The notes beneath the pieces were generated by a model. That model was not told the DNA's origin. It saw nothing but the letters and a program-made list of their open reading frames with translations, and did not search any database. This document shows, piece by piece, positions 42,163 through 49,439 of a stretch of 49,439 bases of DNA. A program made the position numbers and the translations under genes. This DNA is from Clostridiaceae bacterium. Lineage in GTDB: Bacteria; Bacillota; Clostridia; Oscillospirales; Acutalibacteraceae. The stretch's first letter is position 1, and each line of letters opens with the position of its first letter. The stretch lies in assembly GCA_904501755.1 (NCBI GenBank), contig CAJGBV010000016.1, positions 1 to 49,439 on the forward strand, in the 5' to 3' direction.

Positions 42163-43794
42163 CTAATCTCTGTTAGAAAGTATTTTAAGCGGGGAGTATC
42201 GCATTATGAAAAGTGTAGAAGCGGCACCCGAAACTAAAGTAAGACCTATTGCAATTAAAAGCATATACATAAGTACAGTAAGGTCGGTAGCACTACTTAC
42301 TTCTGTAATATAGTTGTTAATGCTTTCTCCTCCGGGTATTCCTGATATAAAGTCTCCAAATCCGCCCATATTGTTTTCAGGCATATTCATTCCGCCGCCG
42401 TTAAAGCCTCCGCCTTGATTTATATCGGTCGGTCTGCCAAAGTTCTGTTCTACGTTTTCAAGTCGTTCCTGTTGAGCAGTTATCTGGTTTTCCAGAAGTG
42501 CATTAGTTACAGGGACGCTTGATACGGCACCAATACCTGCACCTAACATCATACAAAGCATTGTGACGATAAAAATTTCTGTGATAAACTGCAACGCTAC
42601 CTTTGTTTTTTTCATTCCCATTGCGGTCAGTACGCCGATTTCATACTTTCTTTCACGAATGTTAAATATATTGAGAACGACAAGGATTATAATGCCTATT
42701 ATAAGTATAACAGCAAGGAAATAACCGGCTGTTTTGCTGAGAGTGGTTAATGGGGTCAGACTGTTTTCGAAGTTTTGAATATCTTCTGAGGAAACTGTAT
42801 AAGAGTCAGAAAGTCCCATTGTATAAACATCTTCGCAGAATTTCTCATAGTTTTCAGCATCTGCAAAGGTATAAGTTGCGTTAAGGGTCTGGCTTAATGC
42901 GGTGTTATATTCTCTGCCGCTGTTACTGTCTGTGAGAGTTTCTGATACTTCCTCAGACTGTTTAAGTATACTGCTTAAAACATTATAACTTGTATAAATT
43001 TTGTTAGCGGGGTCATTAACTGTCATTCCCATTGAGGAAAAGCTGTTTTGATTTGCGCTGCTGTCGGTATAAAAACCTACTACTGTAAATGTGTATATTT
43101 CATCAGAATTATTCGGGTTAGAAATATTAATTGTATCTCCGACTGCAAGTGAATTAAATATAGCCAGTTCTTCTGAGATAATACAACTGAATTCTGTTGT
43201 TCCTTCTTCAAAAATTGCACCTTGGGTAATTTTTGCATTTCCGTCAACAAAATCTGTCATAGCTTTTTCGTTGCTATAGCCTGTCAGGGTGAAATCACTG
43301 GATGCTCCGAATACGCGGTTGCCGAATTTACCGTTTCTGTCAGGCATATTTGGAAAACCCTGAGAACCGGTAGATGAATTTGTTTCTTCTTCATTATTTG
43401 AAACAGGGGATAGGGCATCATCGCCGTTAACAGAAATATCTGCACTGTAGTAGAAATCTTCTACTGTTTCTGCCTGTGAGTACTTAATATATTCGTCAAG
43501 GGAAAGTGCAGAGGCGCCTGACATCATCTGAGTAAAGCTGTCACGGTCAAAATTTTGACGTCCTCCATCTTCTGTAGGCTGCCTCATATTGTTCATACTA
43601 TTCATTCTGTCAAAGGAAATTGTTGCTGTAATTGACAGACCTTCAAGTGTTTCCTTTTTTGCATTTTCTGCCGCTTGACGTATTGACAGTCCGATACAGG
43701 CTGAAACCGCCAGAATAAAAACAATAATTCCAATAAGTATATTTCGGGCTTTGCTTCTTGTTATACATCTCAGTGCATTTTTAAATATGTACAT
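42163..43794 (-). CDS. MacB/FtsX-type ABC permease with large extracytoplasmic domain
   Basis: About 543 residues from ATG 43794, 8 bases after AGGAGG; a twelve-codon upstream extension lacks a site. MYIFKNALRCITRSKARNIL and the first membrane segment are the MacB N-terminus. An extracytoplasmic domain of about 300 residues follows, then three membrane segments (about 365-390, 420-445, 515-540). The loop before the last helix is rich in Gly, Asn and Met (GGGFNGGGMNMPENNMGGFG), and a similar Met/Asn-rich patch lies near residue 45. With the ATPase it should form a mechanotransducing exporter; no membrane-fusion partner is encoded here. Confidence 0.88.
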   Translation of the reverse strand: MYIFKNALRCITRSKARNILIGIIVFILAVSACIGLSIRQAAENAKKETLEGLSITATISFDRMNSMNNMRQPTEDGGRQNFDRDSFTQMMSGASALSLDEYIKYSQAETVEDFYYSADISVNGDDALSPVSNNEEETNSSTGSQGFPNMPDRNGKFGNRVFGASSDFTLTGYSNEKAMTDFVDGNAKITQGAIFEEGTTEFSCIISEELAIFNSLAVGDTINISNPNNSDEIYTFTVVGFYTDSSANQNSFSSMGMTVNDPANKIYTSYNVLSSILKQSEEVSETLTDSNSGREYNTALSQTLNATYTFADAENYEKFCEDVYTMGLSDSYTVSSEDIQNFENSLTPLTTLSKTAGYFLAVILIIGIIILVVLNIFNIRERKYEIGVLTAMGMKKTKVALQFITEIFIVTMLCMMLGAGIGAVSSVPVTNALLENQITAQQERLENVEQNFGRPTDINQGGGFNGGGMNMPENNMGGFGDFISGIPGGESINNYITEVSSATDLTVLMYMLLIAIGLTLVSGAASTLFIMRYSPLKILSNRD

Positions 43795-44107
43795 AAAATT
43801 TTCCTCCTTTAAACAAAATAACAATACCAAACAAAAGCGCGATTTTTGTTACAAAAAAATTAAAAATCTGTAAATATTGACTGTAGTTCTATCAATATCA
43901 GGTTTATGAAATAGAATGTAACAGGACATAATATTTATTGAATAATTTTTTATGTAAAGATTTGCTTACAATATCCAAAAAAATTGGAAAAAATATCATA
44001 AAAATATATAATTTTAGGTTGAATTTTGCGATTGAGTGTGATATTATATCTTAAATTGTGTTTATTATAATATGAAGTATTTTGTGTTAAGGATAGGAGT
44101 CACTGAA
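43795..44107. other. Divergent intergenic region between the ABC operon and the P-loop gene
   Basis: Strongly AT-rich, no credible ORF or RNA. It contains the permease ribosome site (minus, CCTCCT at 43803-43808), a clear + promoter at 44019-44047 and no obvious consensus promoter for the ABC operon. Confidence 0.6.
44019..44047 (+). promoter_or_regulatory. Sigma-A promoter for the P-loop kinase-like gene
   Basis: TTGAAT (44019-44024), 17-bp spacer, TATTAT (44042-44047), about 55 bases before the chosen start. Confidence 0.7.
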
Positions 44108-44704
44108 ATGAAGAAGAAATTAATACTTGTAACATCCCCTCCCGCTTGCGGAAAAACCTATATTTCTAAGATGTTGGCAACCAATCTTGATCATGTGGTT
44201 TATCTTGATAAGGATACACTTATTCCTCTTTCTAACGTTGCTTACAGGGTTGCAGGCGAAGAAATCAACCGTTCCTCTCAGTTTTTTGAGGACAATATAA
44301 GAAATGTTGAGTATGAGGTTGTTATTGACCTTGCTTTTGAAGCTCTTCAGTATGAGAATATTGTTCTTATTAACGCTCCTTTTACCAGAGAAATCAGAGA
44401 TACTGAGTATATGATTTCGCTTCGTAAAAAGCTTCGTGAATACGGCGCTAAGCTCACTGTTGTATGGGTTCAGACCGACCTTGAGGTGTGTAAACAGAGA
44501 ATGATTGACAGAAACTCTGAAAGAGATACCTGGAAAATTGAGCATTGGGATGAATATATTGCAACCCGTGATTATTCAATTCCCTCAAATCTTGAGGACC
44601 CATCTATTGTTGACCAGTTCCTTATCTTTAAAAATTCTTCTCAGGAAGAGTATGAGGAATCAATGAAGGGAATAGTTGATACCCTTCAGGAAGGTCTTAA
44701 CTAA
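44108..44704 (+). CDS. P-loop NTPase, kinase-like (AAA_33 / zeta-toxin-related fold)
   Basis: About 198 residues from ATG 44108, 8 bases after AGGAG. ILVTSPPACGKTYISKML is a Walker A loop, VVYLDKDTLIPLS the following strand with Asp, and VVWVQTDLEVCKQRMIDRNSERD a typical lid region with arginines as in small-molecule kinases. The substrate is unknown. There is no antitoxin-like neighbour, so a toxin role is not supported. Single-gene unit with its own promoter and terminator. Confidence 0.75.
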   Translation: MKKKLILVTSPPACGKTYISKMLATNLDHVVYLDKDTLIPLSNVAYRVAGEEINRSSQFFEDNIRNVEYEVVIDLAFEALQYENIVLINAPFTREIRDTEYMISLRKKLREYGAKLTVVWVQTDLEVCKQRMIDRNSERDTWKIEHWDEYIATRDYSIPSNLEDPSIVDQFLIFKNSSQEEYEESMKGIVDTLQEGLN

Positions 44705-44718
44705 TATACCATACAAAA

Positions 44719-44745
44719 AACGGACTCGACAGAGTCCGTTTTGCT
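44719..44745. terminator. Intrinsic terminator
   Basis: A 9-bp perfect stem (44719-44727 with 44732-44740), loop GACA, preceded by an A-run and followed by TTGCTTTT. Shared by the kinase-like gene and the convergent GTPase gene. Confidence 0.82.
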
Positions 44746-44746
44746 T

Positions 44747-45694
44747 TTAATAAAATGTTGCAAGTTCTTGCTCTGGCGCGGAGGTTCTTATTACCTCGCT
44801 GACGGTTAAAACAGGGCCTTTCTTTCCATACATTTTGTGCTTTTTAAGTTCGATTTTTGCAGTTATGATTATCCAATCTCGCTGTGTTAGGGTTTCTGCA
44901 CCCGTCCAATCGCAAACAATACCTGAATAAGTGATATCATCAGCACAACAGGTCATAACGTGTCTTCCTAAAACAAAACTGCCTTTTGGCATATCGGTGT
45001 TCTTTGCAACAATGCCTTTGAATTTAACAGTTTTGCCGTCATACTTGGGAAGCTCTTCTGTCATATCACGATACCATATTGCAAAATCTTTATCAGCTAT
45101 TTCAATAACCGAGGCATTAATATCAAAGGGAAGTGGGTCTTCTATATCGTCATAAGCAACGCTGCCGTCTTCATATTCATAAGCAATATCTGCCCGTCTG
45201 CTTATTCCTCTTACAATTTTATGAAGAGCCATTTTATCAATTGAATCATTATATCGGTTAAAAATAACCAGTTCAGCATCGGTTAGCTTGTCTACAACAA
45301 GACTTCTCATATTGCTGTTATAGCTGATTGCGGTGGTAGCGTCCATAAGCAAAAATTGCTGATATAAAATCCAGTCATCAGGCATAGCGTCATAGAAAGA
45401 CTGAAGCTGCCACATTCCGTTATATTCTACAACCACTCTTTTTGCATTTGATTTTTTGGCAAGAACAGTGAGATTAAACGGAGTCAGGTCATCTTCTTCT
45501 ATTGTTTCGATTATGATTTTGCCACCCTTATATGCAGTAACATCGTATTCTTCTTCGCCCTCTTCACACAGAAGCAGAAGAGTGGTATCCTTGCTTTCAA
45601 AACGCGGGTCTTTAAGGGTTTCGTCTATAAACTTGGTTTTACCCGAATCAAGAAAACCAATGAACAGATAAACAGGAATATCCAAATTATTCAC
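44747..45694 (-). CDS. CobW-like P-loop GTPase with a C-terminal DUF1980/YcgQ-like domain
   Basis: 315 residues. The N-terminal half has a P-loop (GFLDSGKTKF) and follows the G3E/CobW layout, but lacks the C-x-C-C metal motif of its neighbour. The C-terminal ~110 residues (KTVKFKGIVAKNTDMPKG, then VMTCCADDITYSGIVCDW and DWIIITAKIE) resemble the TIGR03943/DUF1980 domain of YcgQ proteins, including its Cys-Cys-x-x-Asp motif. A CobW-type GTPase fused to this domain is unusual. It lies 3 bases after a His-rich CobW gene, so a role in metal (probably zinc) handling is likely but inferred. Confidence 0.65.
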   Translation of the reverse strand: MNNLDIPVYLFIGFLDSGKTKFIDETLKDPRFESKDTTLLLLCEEGEEEYDVTAYKGGKIIIETIEEDDLTPFNLTVLAKKSNAKRVVVEYNGMWQLQSFYDAMPDDWILYQQFLLMDATTAISYNSNMRSLVVDKLTDAELVIFNRYNDSIDKMALHKIVRGISRRADIAYEYEDGSVAYDDIEDPLPFDINASVIEIADKDFAIWYRDMTEELPKYDGKTVKFKGIVAKNTDMPKGSFVLGRHVMTCCADDITYSGIVCDWTGAETLTQRDWIIITAKIELKKHKMYGKKGPVLTVSEVIRTSAPEQELATFY

Positions 45695-45697
45695 CTC

Positions 45698-46789
45698 TTA
45701 AATATTGAAAAGCTCTTCAATCGCTGTTTCATTAAGGTCTTTACCTATAATACAGAGTCTTCCGATAACGCCGGCTTCCCCTTTTCTTACATTGATTTCG
45801 CCCGGAACATAGTCAAAGTGAATCCATTCACCGCATACACATTGAACAATGCCCTTGGCTCTCAGAATAACTCCGTATTTGCTTTCTTCGTCAAAACGGT
45901 TAAGAGCATTGCGGATATCATCAATAGAGAATTTTTTAACCGTTTCTTTGCCGAAGCTTGAGAAGACTTCATCAGCGTGGTGGTGATGGTGGTCGTGTCC
46001 GCAACCGCAACTGCATTCCTCGCCATGCTCGTGATGATGCTCATGATGGTGGTGTTCATCGTGATGATGACAGTCACAATTTTCGTCGTCGCATTCATGG
46101 TGATGATTGTGGCAATCGCAGTGCTCATCTTCACATTCTTCGTGTGTATGGTGATGGTGGTGCTTTTGAAGCTCTTCAATGTCGGCTTTAAGGCTATCGG
46201 CATTTTCCATTGCAGAAAGGATTGCTTTACCATCTATTTTATCCCAATCGGTAGTCACAATTGTAGCGGTGTGATTTTTCTCTCTTATAAGCTCTAATGC
46301 TTTTTCAAGTTTTTCTTCGCTTATATTAGCGGTACGGCTCAAAATAATTGTACCGGCATTTTCTATCTGGTTGTTGTAAAACTCACCGAAGTTCTTCATA
46401 TATATCTTTACCTTAGTAGCATCTGCAACAGTGATATAGCTGTTAAGACAGATGTTATCAAGATTAAGACCTTCTACTGCCTTAATTACATCACTTAATT
46501 TTCCTACACCTGAGGGTTCGATAAGAATTCTGTCCGGATTATAGGTTTCAATTACCTCTTTTAAGGCGGTGGCAAAATCACCAACAAGGGAACAGCATAT
46601 ACAACCCTGATTCATTTCGGTTATCTGAACACCTGCTTCCTTAAGAAAGCCTGAATCAATACCGATTTCGCCAAACTCATTTTCGATAATAACGATTTGC
46701 TCATTTGAAAAAGCTTCGCTTAAAAGTTTTTTGATAAGGGTGGTTTTACCGGCGCCTAAAAAGCCTGAAAAAATATCAATCTTAGTCAT
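45698..46789 (-). CDS. CobW/ZNG-type GTPase metallochaperone with His/Cys-rich insert
   Basis: 363 residues. Walker A SGFLGAGKTT, the metal motif GCICCS (about 62-67), ILIEPSG and a C-terminal CobW_C domain ending in GVIGRLCIIGKDL define the G3E family. Between about residues 210 and 271 lies an insert with roughly 28 His and 9 Cys plus many Asp/Glu, a clear metal-binding reservoir, most likely for zinc. Such GTPases deliver metal to client enzymes during zinc shortage. First gene of a two-gene operon behind a promoter with an operator-like inverted repeat. Confidence 0.92.
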   Translation of the reverse strand: MTKIDIFSGFLGAGKTTLIKKLLSEAFSNEQIVIIENEFGEIGIDSGFLKEAGVQITEMNQGCICCSLVGDFATALKEVIETYNPDRILIEPSGVGKLSDVIKAVEGLNLDNICLNSYITVADATKVKIYMKNFGEFYNNQIENAGTIILSRTANISEEKLEKALELIREKNHTATIVTTDWDKIDGKAILSAMENADSLKADIEELQKHHHHHTHEECEDEHCDCHNHHHECDDENCDCHHHDEHHHHEHHHEHGEECSCGCGHDHHHHHADEVFSSFGKETVKKFSIDDIRNALNRFDEESKYGVILRAKGIVQCVCGEWIHFDYVPGEINVRKGEAGVIGRLCIIGKDLNETAIEELFNI

Positions 46790-46822
46790 TTAACTTACCT
46801 CTTTTAAAAATAAATTCATCTA

Positions 46823-46854
46823 ATTATACAACATTTGATTGTAGTTTGCAATCA
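46823..46854 (-). promoter_or_regulatory. Sigma-A promoter with inverted-repeat operator for the CobW pair
   Basis: Minus-strand TTGCAA (46846-46851), 17-bp spacer, TATAAT (46823-46828). A perfect inverted repeat TGATTG-N7-CAATCA (46836-46854) covers the -35 box. This is the layout of a Fur/Zur-family repressor site, though the sequence differs from the Bacillus Zur consensus. Confidence 0.65.
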
Positions 46855-46893
46855 TTGATTTATGGATATATTATAGTATAAAAGCATAAAAAT

Positions 46894-46931
46894 CAATGCG
46901 GAGCATTGTATATAATTCGTGGCGAAGCCAC
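46894..46931. repeat. Two short hairpins of the type seen after tRNA-Cys
   Basis: CAATGC-GGA-GCATTG (46894-46908) and GTGGC-GAA-GCCAC (46919-46931). Three-base G/A-rich loops and arm lengths match the hairpins at 25385-25419, suggesting the same element family. Confidence 0.55.
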
Positions 46932-46934
46932 ACC

Positions 46935-47030
46935 ATACTTATTACCTCTTACTTCTTACTTATTACTTTCCAAAAATCCCGCAAGGAATTTTGGTTGAGG
47001 TAAGAGTGAAGAGGTAAGAAGTAAGAAGTA
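46935..47030. repeat. Imperfect long palindrome built from TTACTTCTTAC-like units
   Basis: The left arm (about 46939-46968) is rich in TTACTTCTTAC/TTACCTC units, and the right arm (about 46996-47030) carries the complementary GAGGTAAGA/GTAAGAAGTAA units. Between them CCAAAAAT pairs with ATTTTGG. It looks like a small non-coding, MITE-like element next to a tRNA gene. Confidence 0.6.
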
Positions 47031-47063
47031 AAAATCCCGCCCACTTATGTGAACGGGATTTTT
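47030..47063 (-). terminator. Intrinsic terminator of tRNA-Leu
   Basis: A 10-bp stem (47030-47039 with 47054-47063) with an inner CAC-TTAT-GTG helix, T-run on the minus strand, directly after the tRNA 3' end. Confidence 0.85.
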
Positions 47064-47149
47064 GGTGCCGCTGACCGGACTTGAACCGGTACGGTATTGC
47101 TACCGAGGGATTTTAAGTCCCTTGTGTCTGCCTATTCCACCACAGCGGC
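47063..47149 (-). tRNA. tRNA-Leu (UAA), CCA encoded
   Basis: Acceptor arms GCCGCTG and CAGCGGC pair fully. The anticodon loop CTTAAAA gives UAA, and a long variable arm (CTCGGTAGCAATACCG) marks a class II tRNA. The T-arm is GGTTCAAGTCC. 87 bases. Confidence 0.95.
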
Positions 47150-47243
47150 AAGTTTACAACAAAAAAATAATACAATATTTTTATGCAAAAGTCAAGTATG
47201 TTTAGGTAAAAAAGAATAAAATTATTTATTATAAGGGTAGTTG

Positions 47244-47272
47244 TTGACTTTCACGCTTTAATCTGTTAAAAT
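47244..47272 (+). promoter_or_regulatory. Sigma-A promoter for the YerC-like / methyltransferase / Hsp33 genes
   Basis: TTGACT (47244-47249), 17-bp spacer, TAAAAT (47267-47272). It overlaps an ATG at 47271, so the real start is ATG 47304. Confidence 0.75.
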
Positions 47273-47303
47273 GTTTAAAAATATACCGAAAGGAATTAAG
47301 AGT

Positions 47304-47588
47304 ATGAATCCTTCCGAATTAAAAACAGCAGAGCTTTTTTATAATGCGATTTTAAACATTGAAAACCAGCAGGAGTGTGCCGATTTTTTTGAGGACGTCT
47401 GCACTTCTAAAGAGCTTCTTTCAATAGCACAGCGACTAATGGTTGCAAAGATGCTAAAAGAGAGAAGGGTGTACAGCGAAATTGTAAAGGTTACGGGGGC
47501 AAGTACGGCTACCGTTAGTCGTGTTAAACGTATGATGAGCGACGGAACAGGTGCTGTTAATAATTTGCTTAACAAAATAAGGGAATAA
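47304..47588 (+). CDS. YerC/YecD-family TrpR-like DNA-binding protein
   Basis: 94 residues from ATG 47304 behind AAGGAA. ELLSIAQRLMVAKML and YSEIVKVTGASTATVSRVKRMM form a TrpR-type helix-turn-helix, and the size matches the TIGR02531 family. In Bacillus YerC is a conserved small regulator of uncertain target. Its stop overlaps the methyltransferase start by one base. Confidence 0.9.
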   Translation: MNPSELKTAELFYNAILNIENQQECADFFEDVCTSKELLSIAQRLMVAKMLKERRVYSEIVKVTGASTATVSRVKRMMSDGTGAVNNLLNKIRE

Positions 47589-48328
47589 TGAATTACGATA
47601 TTTTTGCTGAGTTTTATGATTTGCTAACTGAGGATGTAAATTACCCTCACAGATGCGAACATATTTTAAGGCTGTTTGAAAAGTATGACAGAAGACCTAC
47701 ATTACTTTTGGATGTGGGCTGTGGTACAGGCGGTTTTTCTGTTGAATTTGCCCGCAGAGGTATTGATGTAATAGGTGTTGACCCGTCTGAAAGCATGCTT
47801 GCTATAGCAGGTCAAAAGGCTAAAAATCAGGGGCTTGACATATTGTTTCTTAATCAATCCGGCGAAGAACTTGACCTTTATGGGACGGTTGATGGTGCGG
47901 TTTCCTGTCTTGATACGGTAAATCATATAATAGATAAACGTGCATTACAGAAATTCTTTAAAAAAATATCCCTGTTTCTTGAAAAAGACCGTCTGTTTAT
48001 ATTTGATGTTAATACCGCTTATAAGCATAAAGAAGTTTTAGGTAACAACACTTTTGTGTATGATACCGAAAATGTTTACTGTGTATGGCAAAATTTTTTC
48101 GATAATAAAGTAGGTATTACCGATATTAATCTTGACTTTTTTATTAAGAATGATAATACATATCAAAGAACAGGTGAAAGCTTCAGTGAGAGGGTATACG
48201 ATGCAGATACTCTTGAAAAAATGCTTTCTGCCTCAGGGCTTAAGGTTTTAAAGGTTGTAGGGGAAAATTCGTTTTCTGCACCTAATAAAACTTCACAAAG
48301 GAATATATATATCACAAAAAAGGAGTAA
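47588..48328 (+). CDS. Class I SAM-dependent methyltransferase
   Basis: 246 residues. MNYDIFAEFYDLLTEDVNYP opens the protein, and LLDVGCGTGGFSVEFARRG is SAM motif I. GVDPSESMLAIA is the acidic end of strand 2, and DGAVSCLDTVNHI motif II. The C-terminal RNIYITKK strand is common in small-molecule methyltransferases next to hslO in Clostridia. Substrate unknown. Translationally coupled to the YerC-like gene. Confidence 0.88.
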   Translation: MNYDIFAEFYDLLTEDVNYPHRCEHILRLFEKYDRRPTLLLDVGCGTGGFSVEFARRGIDVIGVDPSESMLAIAGQKAKNQGLDILFLNQSGEELDLYGTVDGAVSCLDTVNHIIDKRALQKFFKKISLFLEKDRLFIFDVNTAYKHKEVLGNNTFVYDTENVYCVWQNFFDNKVGITDINLDFFIKNDNTYQRTGESFSERVYDADTLEKMLSASGLKVLKVVGENSFSAPNKTSQRNIYITKKE

Positions 48329-48334
48329 GCTAAA

Positions 48335-49216
48335 GTGGGTAAGCTTATAAGGTGTATTACAAGTGACGGCGCTGTTATGGCAACAGCGCTTGATTCTACC
48401 GATATAGTTGCAAAAGCTGAACAGTATCATAAAACAAGTGCGGTAATGACTGCTGCTCTTGGAAGGCTTCTAACCGCTACATCTATTATGGGTAATATGA
48501 TGAAGGGACAGAATGACACCGTTACTGTCAGAATAAAGGCTGACGGTCCTGCAGGAGCTCTGGTAGCTGTTGCAGATTCAAAGGGTGACGTACGCGGCTA
48601 TGTAGGAGATGCAAGGGTTGAAATTCCTCTTAAAGATAACGGTAAGCTTGATGTTAGCGGTGCCGTTGGTACTGATGGGCTTATATATGTAATTAAGGAT
48701 ATTGGTCTTAAAGAACCATATAGCGGTTCTGTTCCGCTTGTATCTGGTGAAATTGCAGAAGACATTACTGCTTATTATGCTGTAAGTGAACAGATACCTA
48801 CCGTCTGTGCTTTGGGTGTTCTTGTAAATCCTGACCTTTCTGTTCGTAAGGCCGGAGGTATTATTATTCAGCTTCTTCCGGGTGCTGATAATGCTACCAT
48901 TGATAAGCTTGAAGAAAATTTAAAGCATATCCGTCCTGTTACGACTATGATGGATGAGGGAATGGATGTTAAGGATATTCTTTTTGAAATGCTTAGCGGC
49001 TTTGAAACAGAAATACTGTATGAGGAAAATACGAAATACAGTTGTCCTTGCAGTAAAGAACGAACAAAAAAACTGCTTTTTAGTATGTCAAAGGAAGAGC
49101 TTGACTCTATGGCAGAGGAAATGGATGAAATAAAGGTTGAGTGTCATTTCTGTGATAAGGAATATGTATTTACGCCTGAGCAGATAAAGGCTATTTCAGA
49201 TAAAAAAAGGGTTTAA
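48335..49216 (+). CDS. hslO: Hsp33 redox-regulated chaperonin
   Basis: 293 residues from GTG 48335, 9 bases after AGGAG. GKLIRCITSDGAVMATALDST and LGRLLTATSIMGNMMKG open the substrate-binding domain. The C-terminal redox switch has all four zinc cysteines: CPC near residue 234 and CHFC near 268. On oxidation zinc is released and the chaperone becomes active against unfolding proteins in the cytoplasm. Confidence 0.96.
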   Translation: MGKLIRCITSDGAVMATALDSTDIVAKAEQYHKTSAVMTAALGRLLTATSIMGNMMKGQNDTVTVRIKADGPAGALVAVADSKGDVRGYVGDARVEIPLKDNGKLDVSGAVGTDGLIYVIKDIGLKEPYSGSVPLVSGEIAEDITAYYAVSEQIPTVCALGVLVNPDLSVRKAGGIIIQLLPGADNATIDKLEENLKHIRPVTTMMDEGMDVKDILFEMLSGFETEILYEENTKYSCPCSKERTKKLLFSMSKEELDSMAEEMDEIKVECHFCDKEYVFTPEQIKAISDKKRV

Positions 49217-49247
49217 AAAACTTTTTAAAAAAAATTAAAAAAAAGTG

Positions 49248-49276
49248 TTGACAAACGAATTGCATTGTGTTATTAT
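49248..49276 (+). promoter_or_regulatory. Sigma-A promoter of the tRNA array
   Basis: TTGACA (49248-49253), 17-bp spacer, TATTAT (49271-49276), about 44 bases before tRNA-Val. Confidence 0.85.
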
Positions 49277-49319
49277 ATCAAAGTCGCCGGTACGTAATAC
49301 ACGGGTAGCGGTTCGATGT

Positions 49320-49395
49320 GGGAGCATAGCTCAGCTGGGAGAGCATCTGCCTTACAAGCAGAGGGTCATAGGTTCGAGCCCTATTGTTCCCACCA
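49320..49395 (+). tRNA. tRNA-Val (UAC), CCA encoded
   Basis: Acceptor arms GGGAGCA and TGTTCCC pair with one G-U; anticodon loop CTTACAA gives UAC; T-arm GGTTCGAGCCC; A-CCA end. 76 bases. Confidence 0.95.
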
Positions 49396-49402
49396 TTTTT
49401 AT

Positions 49403-49439
49403 GGCCTGGTAGTTCAGCTGGTTAGAACGCTAGCCTGTC
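49403..49439 (+). tRNA. tRNA-Asp (GUC), cut by the window edge
   Basis: GGCCTGGTAGTTCAGCTGG is the usual acceptor/D-arm of bacterial tRNA-Asp. The visible part ends at CCTGTC, which would give anticodon GUC. Only the 5' half is present. Confidence 0.8.

Noticed and set aside
44108..44704. Zeta-type toxin of a toxin-antitoxin system
   Set aside because: The P-loop fold is similar, but there is no small partner gene beside it and it has its own promoter and terminator.
45977..46297. Open frame rich in Val and Met on the + strand
   Set aside because: It is the complement of His/Asp/Glu codon repeats in the CobW gene, so the hydrophobic protein is an artefact of antisense reading.

Overview
The window reads as a chromosomal segment of a low-GC, Gram-positive, probably endospore-forming Clostridia bacterium. 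The best family-level guess is an Oscillospiraceae/Ruminococcaceae-like gut anaerobe. The reasons are the AT-rich sequence, strong AGGAGG ribosome sites, consensus sigma-A promoters with 17-bp spacers, a GerW/YtfJ sporulation gene beside its DUF2953 partner, a PyrK/PyrD-type dihydroorotate dehydrogenase, a catalytic plus regulatory (PyrB/PyrI) aspartate carbamoyltransferase, and IMP dehydrogenase in its Clostridia-like form. Species cannot be assigned from sequence alone.

Region 1 (1-14654, all + strand) is most of an exopolysaccharide operon. It starts inside the initiating sugar-phosphate transferase. It then carries two GT4 and four GT2 glycosyltransferases, a membrane metallophosphoesterase, two tandem Wzz-like chain-length proteins, a Wzy-like polymerase and a hexapeptide acetyltransferase. 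Two genes tie it to cyclic-di-GMP: the second Wzz-like protein carries a cytoplasmic degenerate GGDEF domain at its C-terminus, and a membrane-anchored degenerate-GGDEF/EAL protein sits among the glycosyltransferases. No flippase, tyrosine kinase or phosphatase is in view, so the operon probably continues to the left. This is the best candidate for an unusual system in the window.

Region 2 (14655-16530) holds a lone VirE-type P-loop ATPase on the minus strand. One base after its stop lie four perfect 11-bp tandem repeats in AT-rich DNA, and a 16-bp perfect palindrome overlaps its probable promoter. It looks like the remnant of a mobile replication module.

Region 3 (16531-25259) has an FAD oxidoreductase / ROK kinase / SIS isomerase operon that looks like a small sugar pathway. 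Opposite it lie rsmD-coaD-coiled-coil, guaB, and a radical SAM + second FAD oxidoreductase pair, followed by tRNA-Cys. Region 4 (25260-32379) has a short hairpin-array repeat and then an operon of acyltransferase-3, LarA-like protein, polysaccharide deacetylase, GreA-like factor, GT51 transglycosylase and SGNH hydrolase, suggesting envelope modification. A convergent operon encodes DUF2953, YtfJ, an ECF S-component and a C39-like peptidase.

Region 5 (32518-41510) is the UMP biosynthesis operon pyrC-carB-pyrK-pyrD-pyrF-pyrE-pyrB-pyrI. Its leader can be folded by hand into a transcription attenuator, with a 13-residue leader ORF whose coding sequence supplies one antiterminator strand; carA is absent. 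Region 6 (41514-49439) contains a MacB-like ABC exporter, a P-loop kinase-like protein, a CobW metallochaperone pair (one very His/Cys-rich, one apparently fused to a DUF1980/YcgQ-like domain) behind an operator-like inverted repeat, tRNA-Leu inside a repeat-rich gap, a YerC-like regulator, a methyltransferase, Hsp33, and the start of a tRNA array (Val, then a cut tRNA-Asp).
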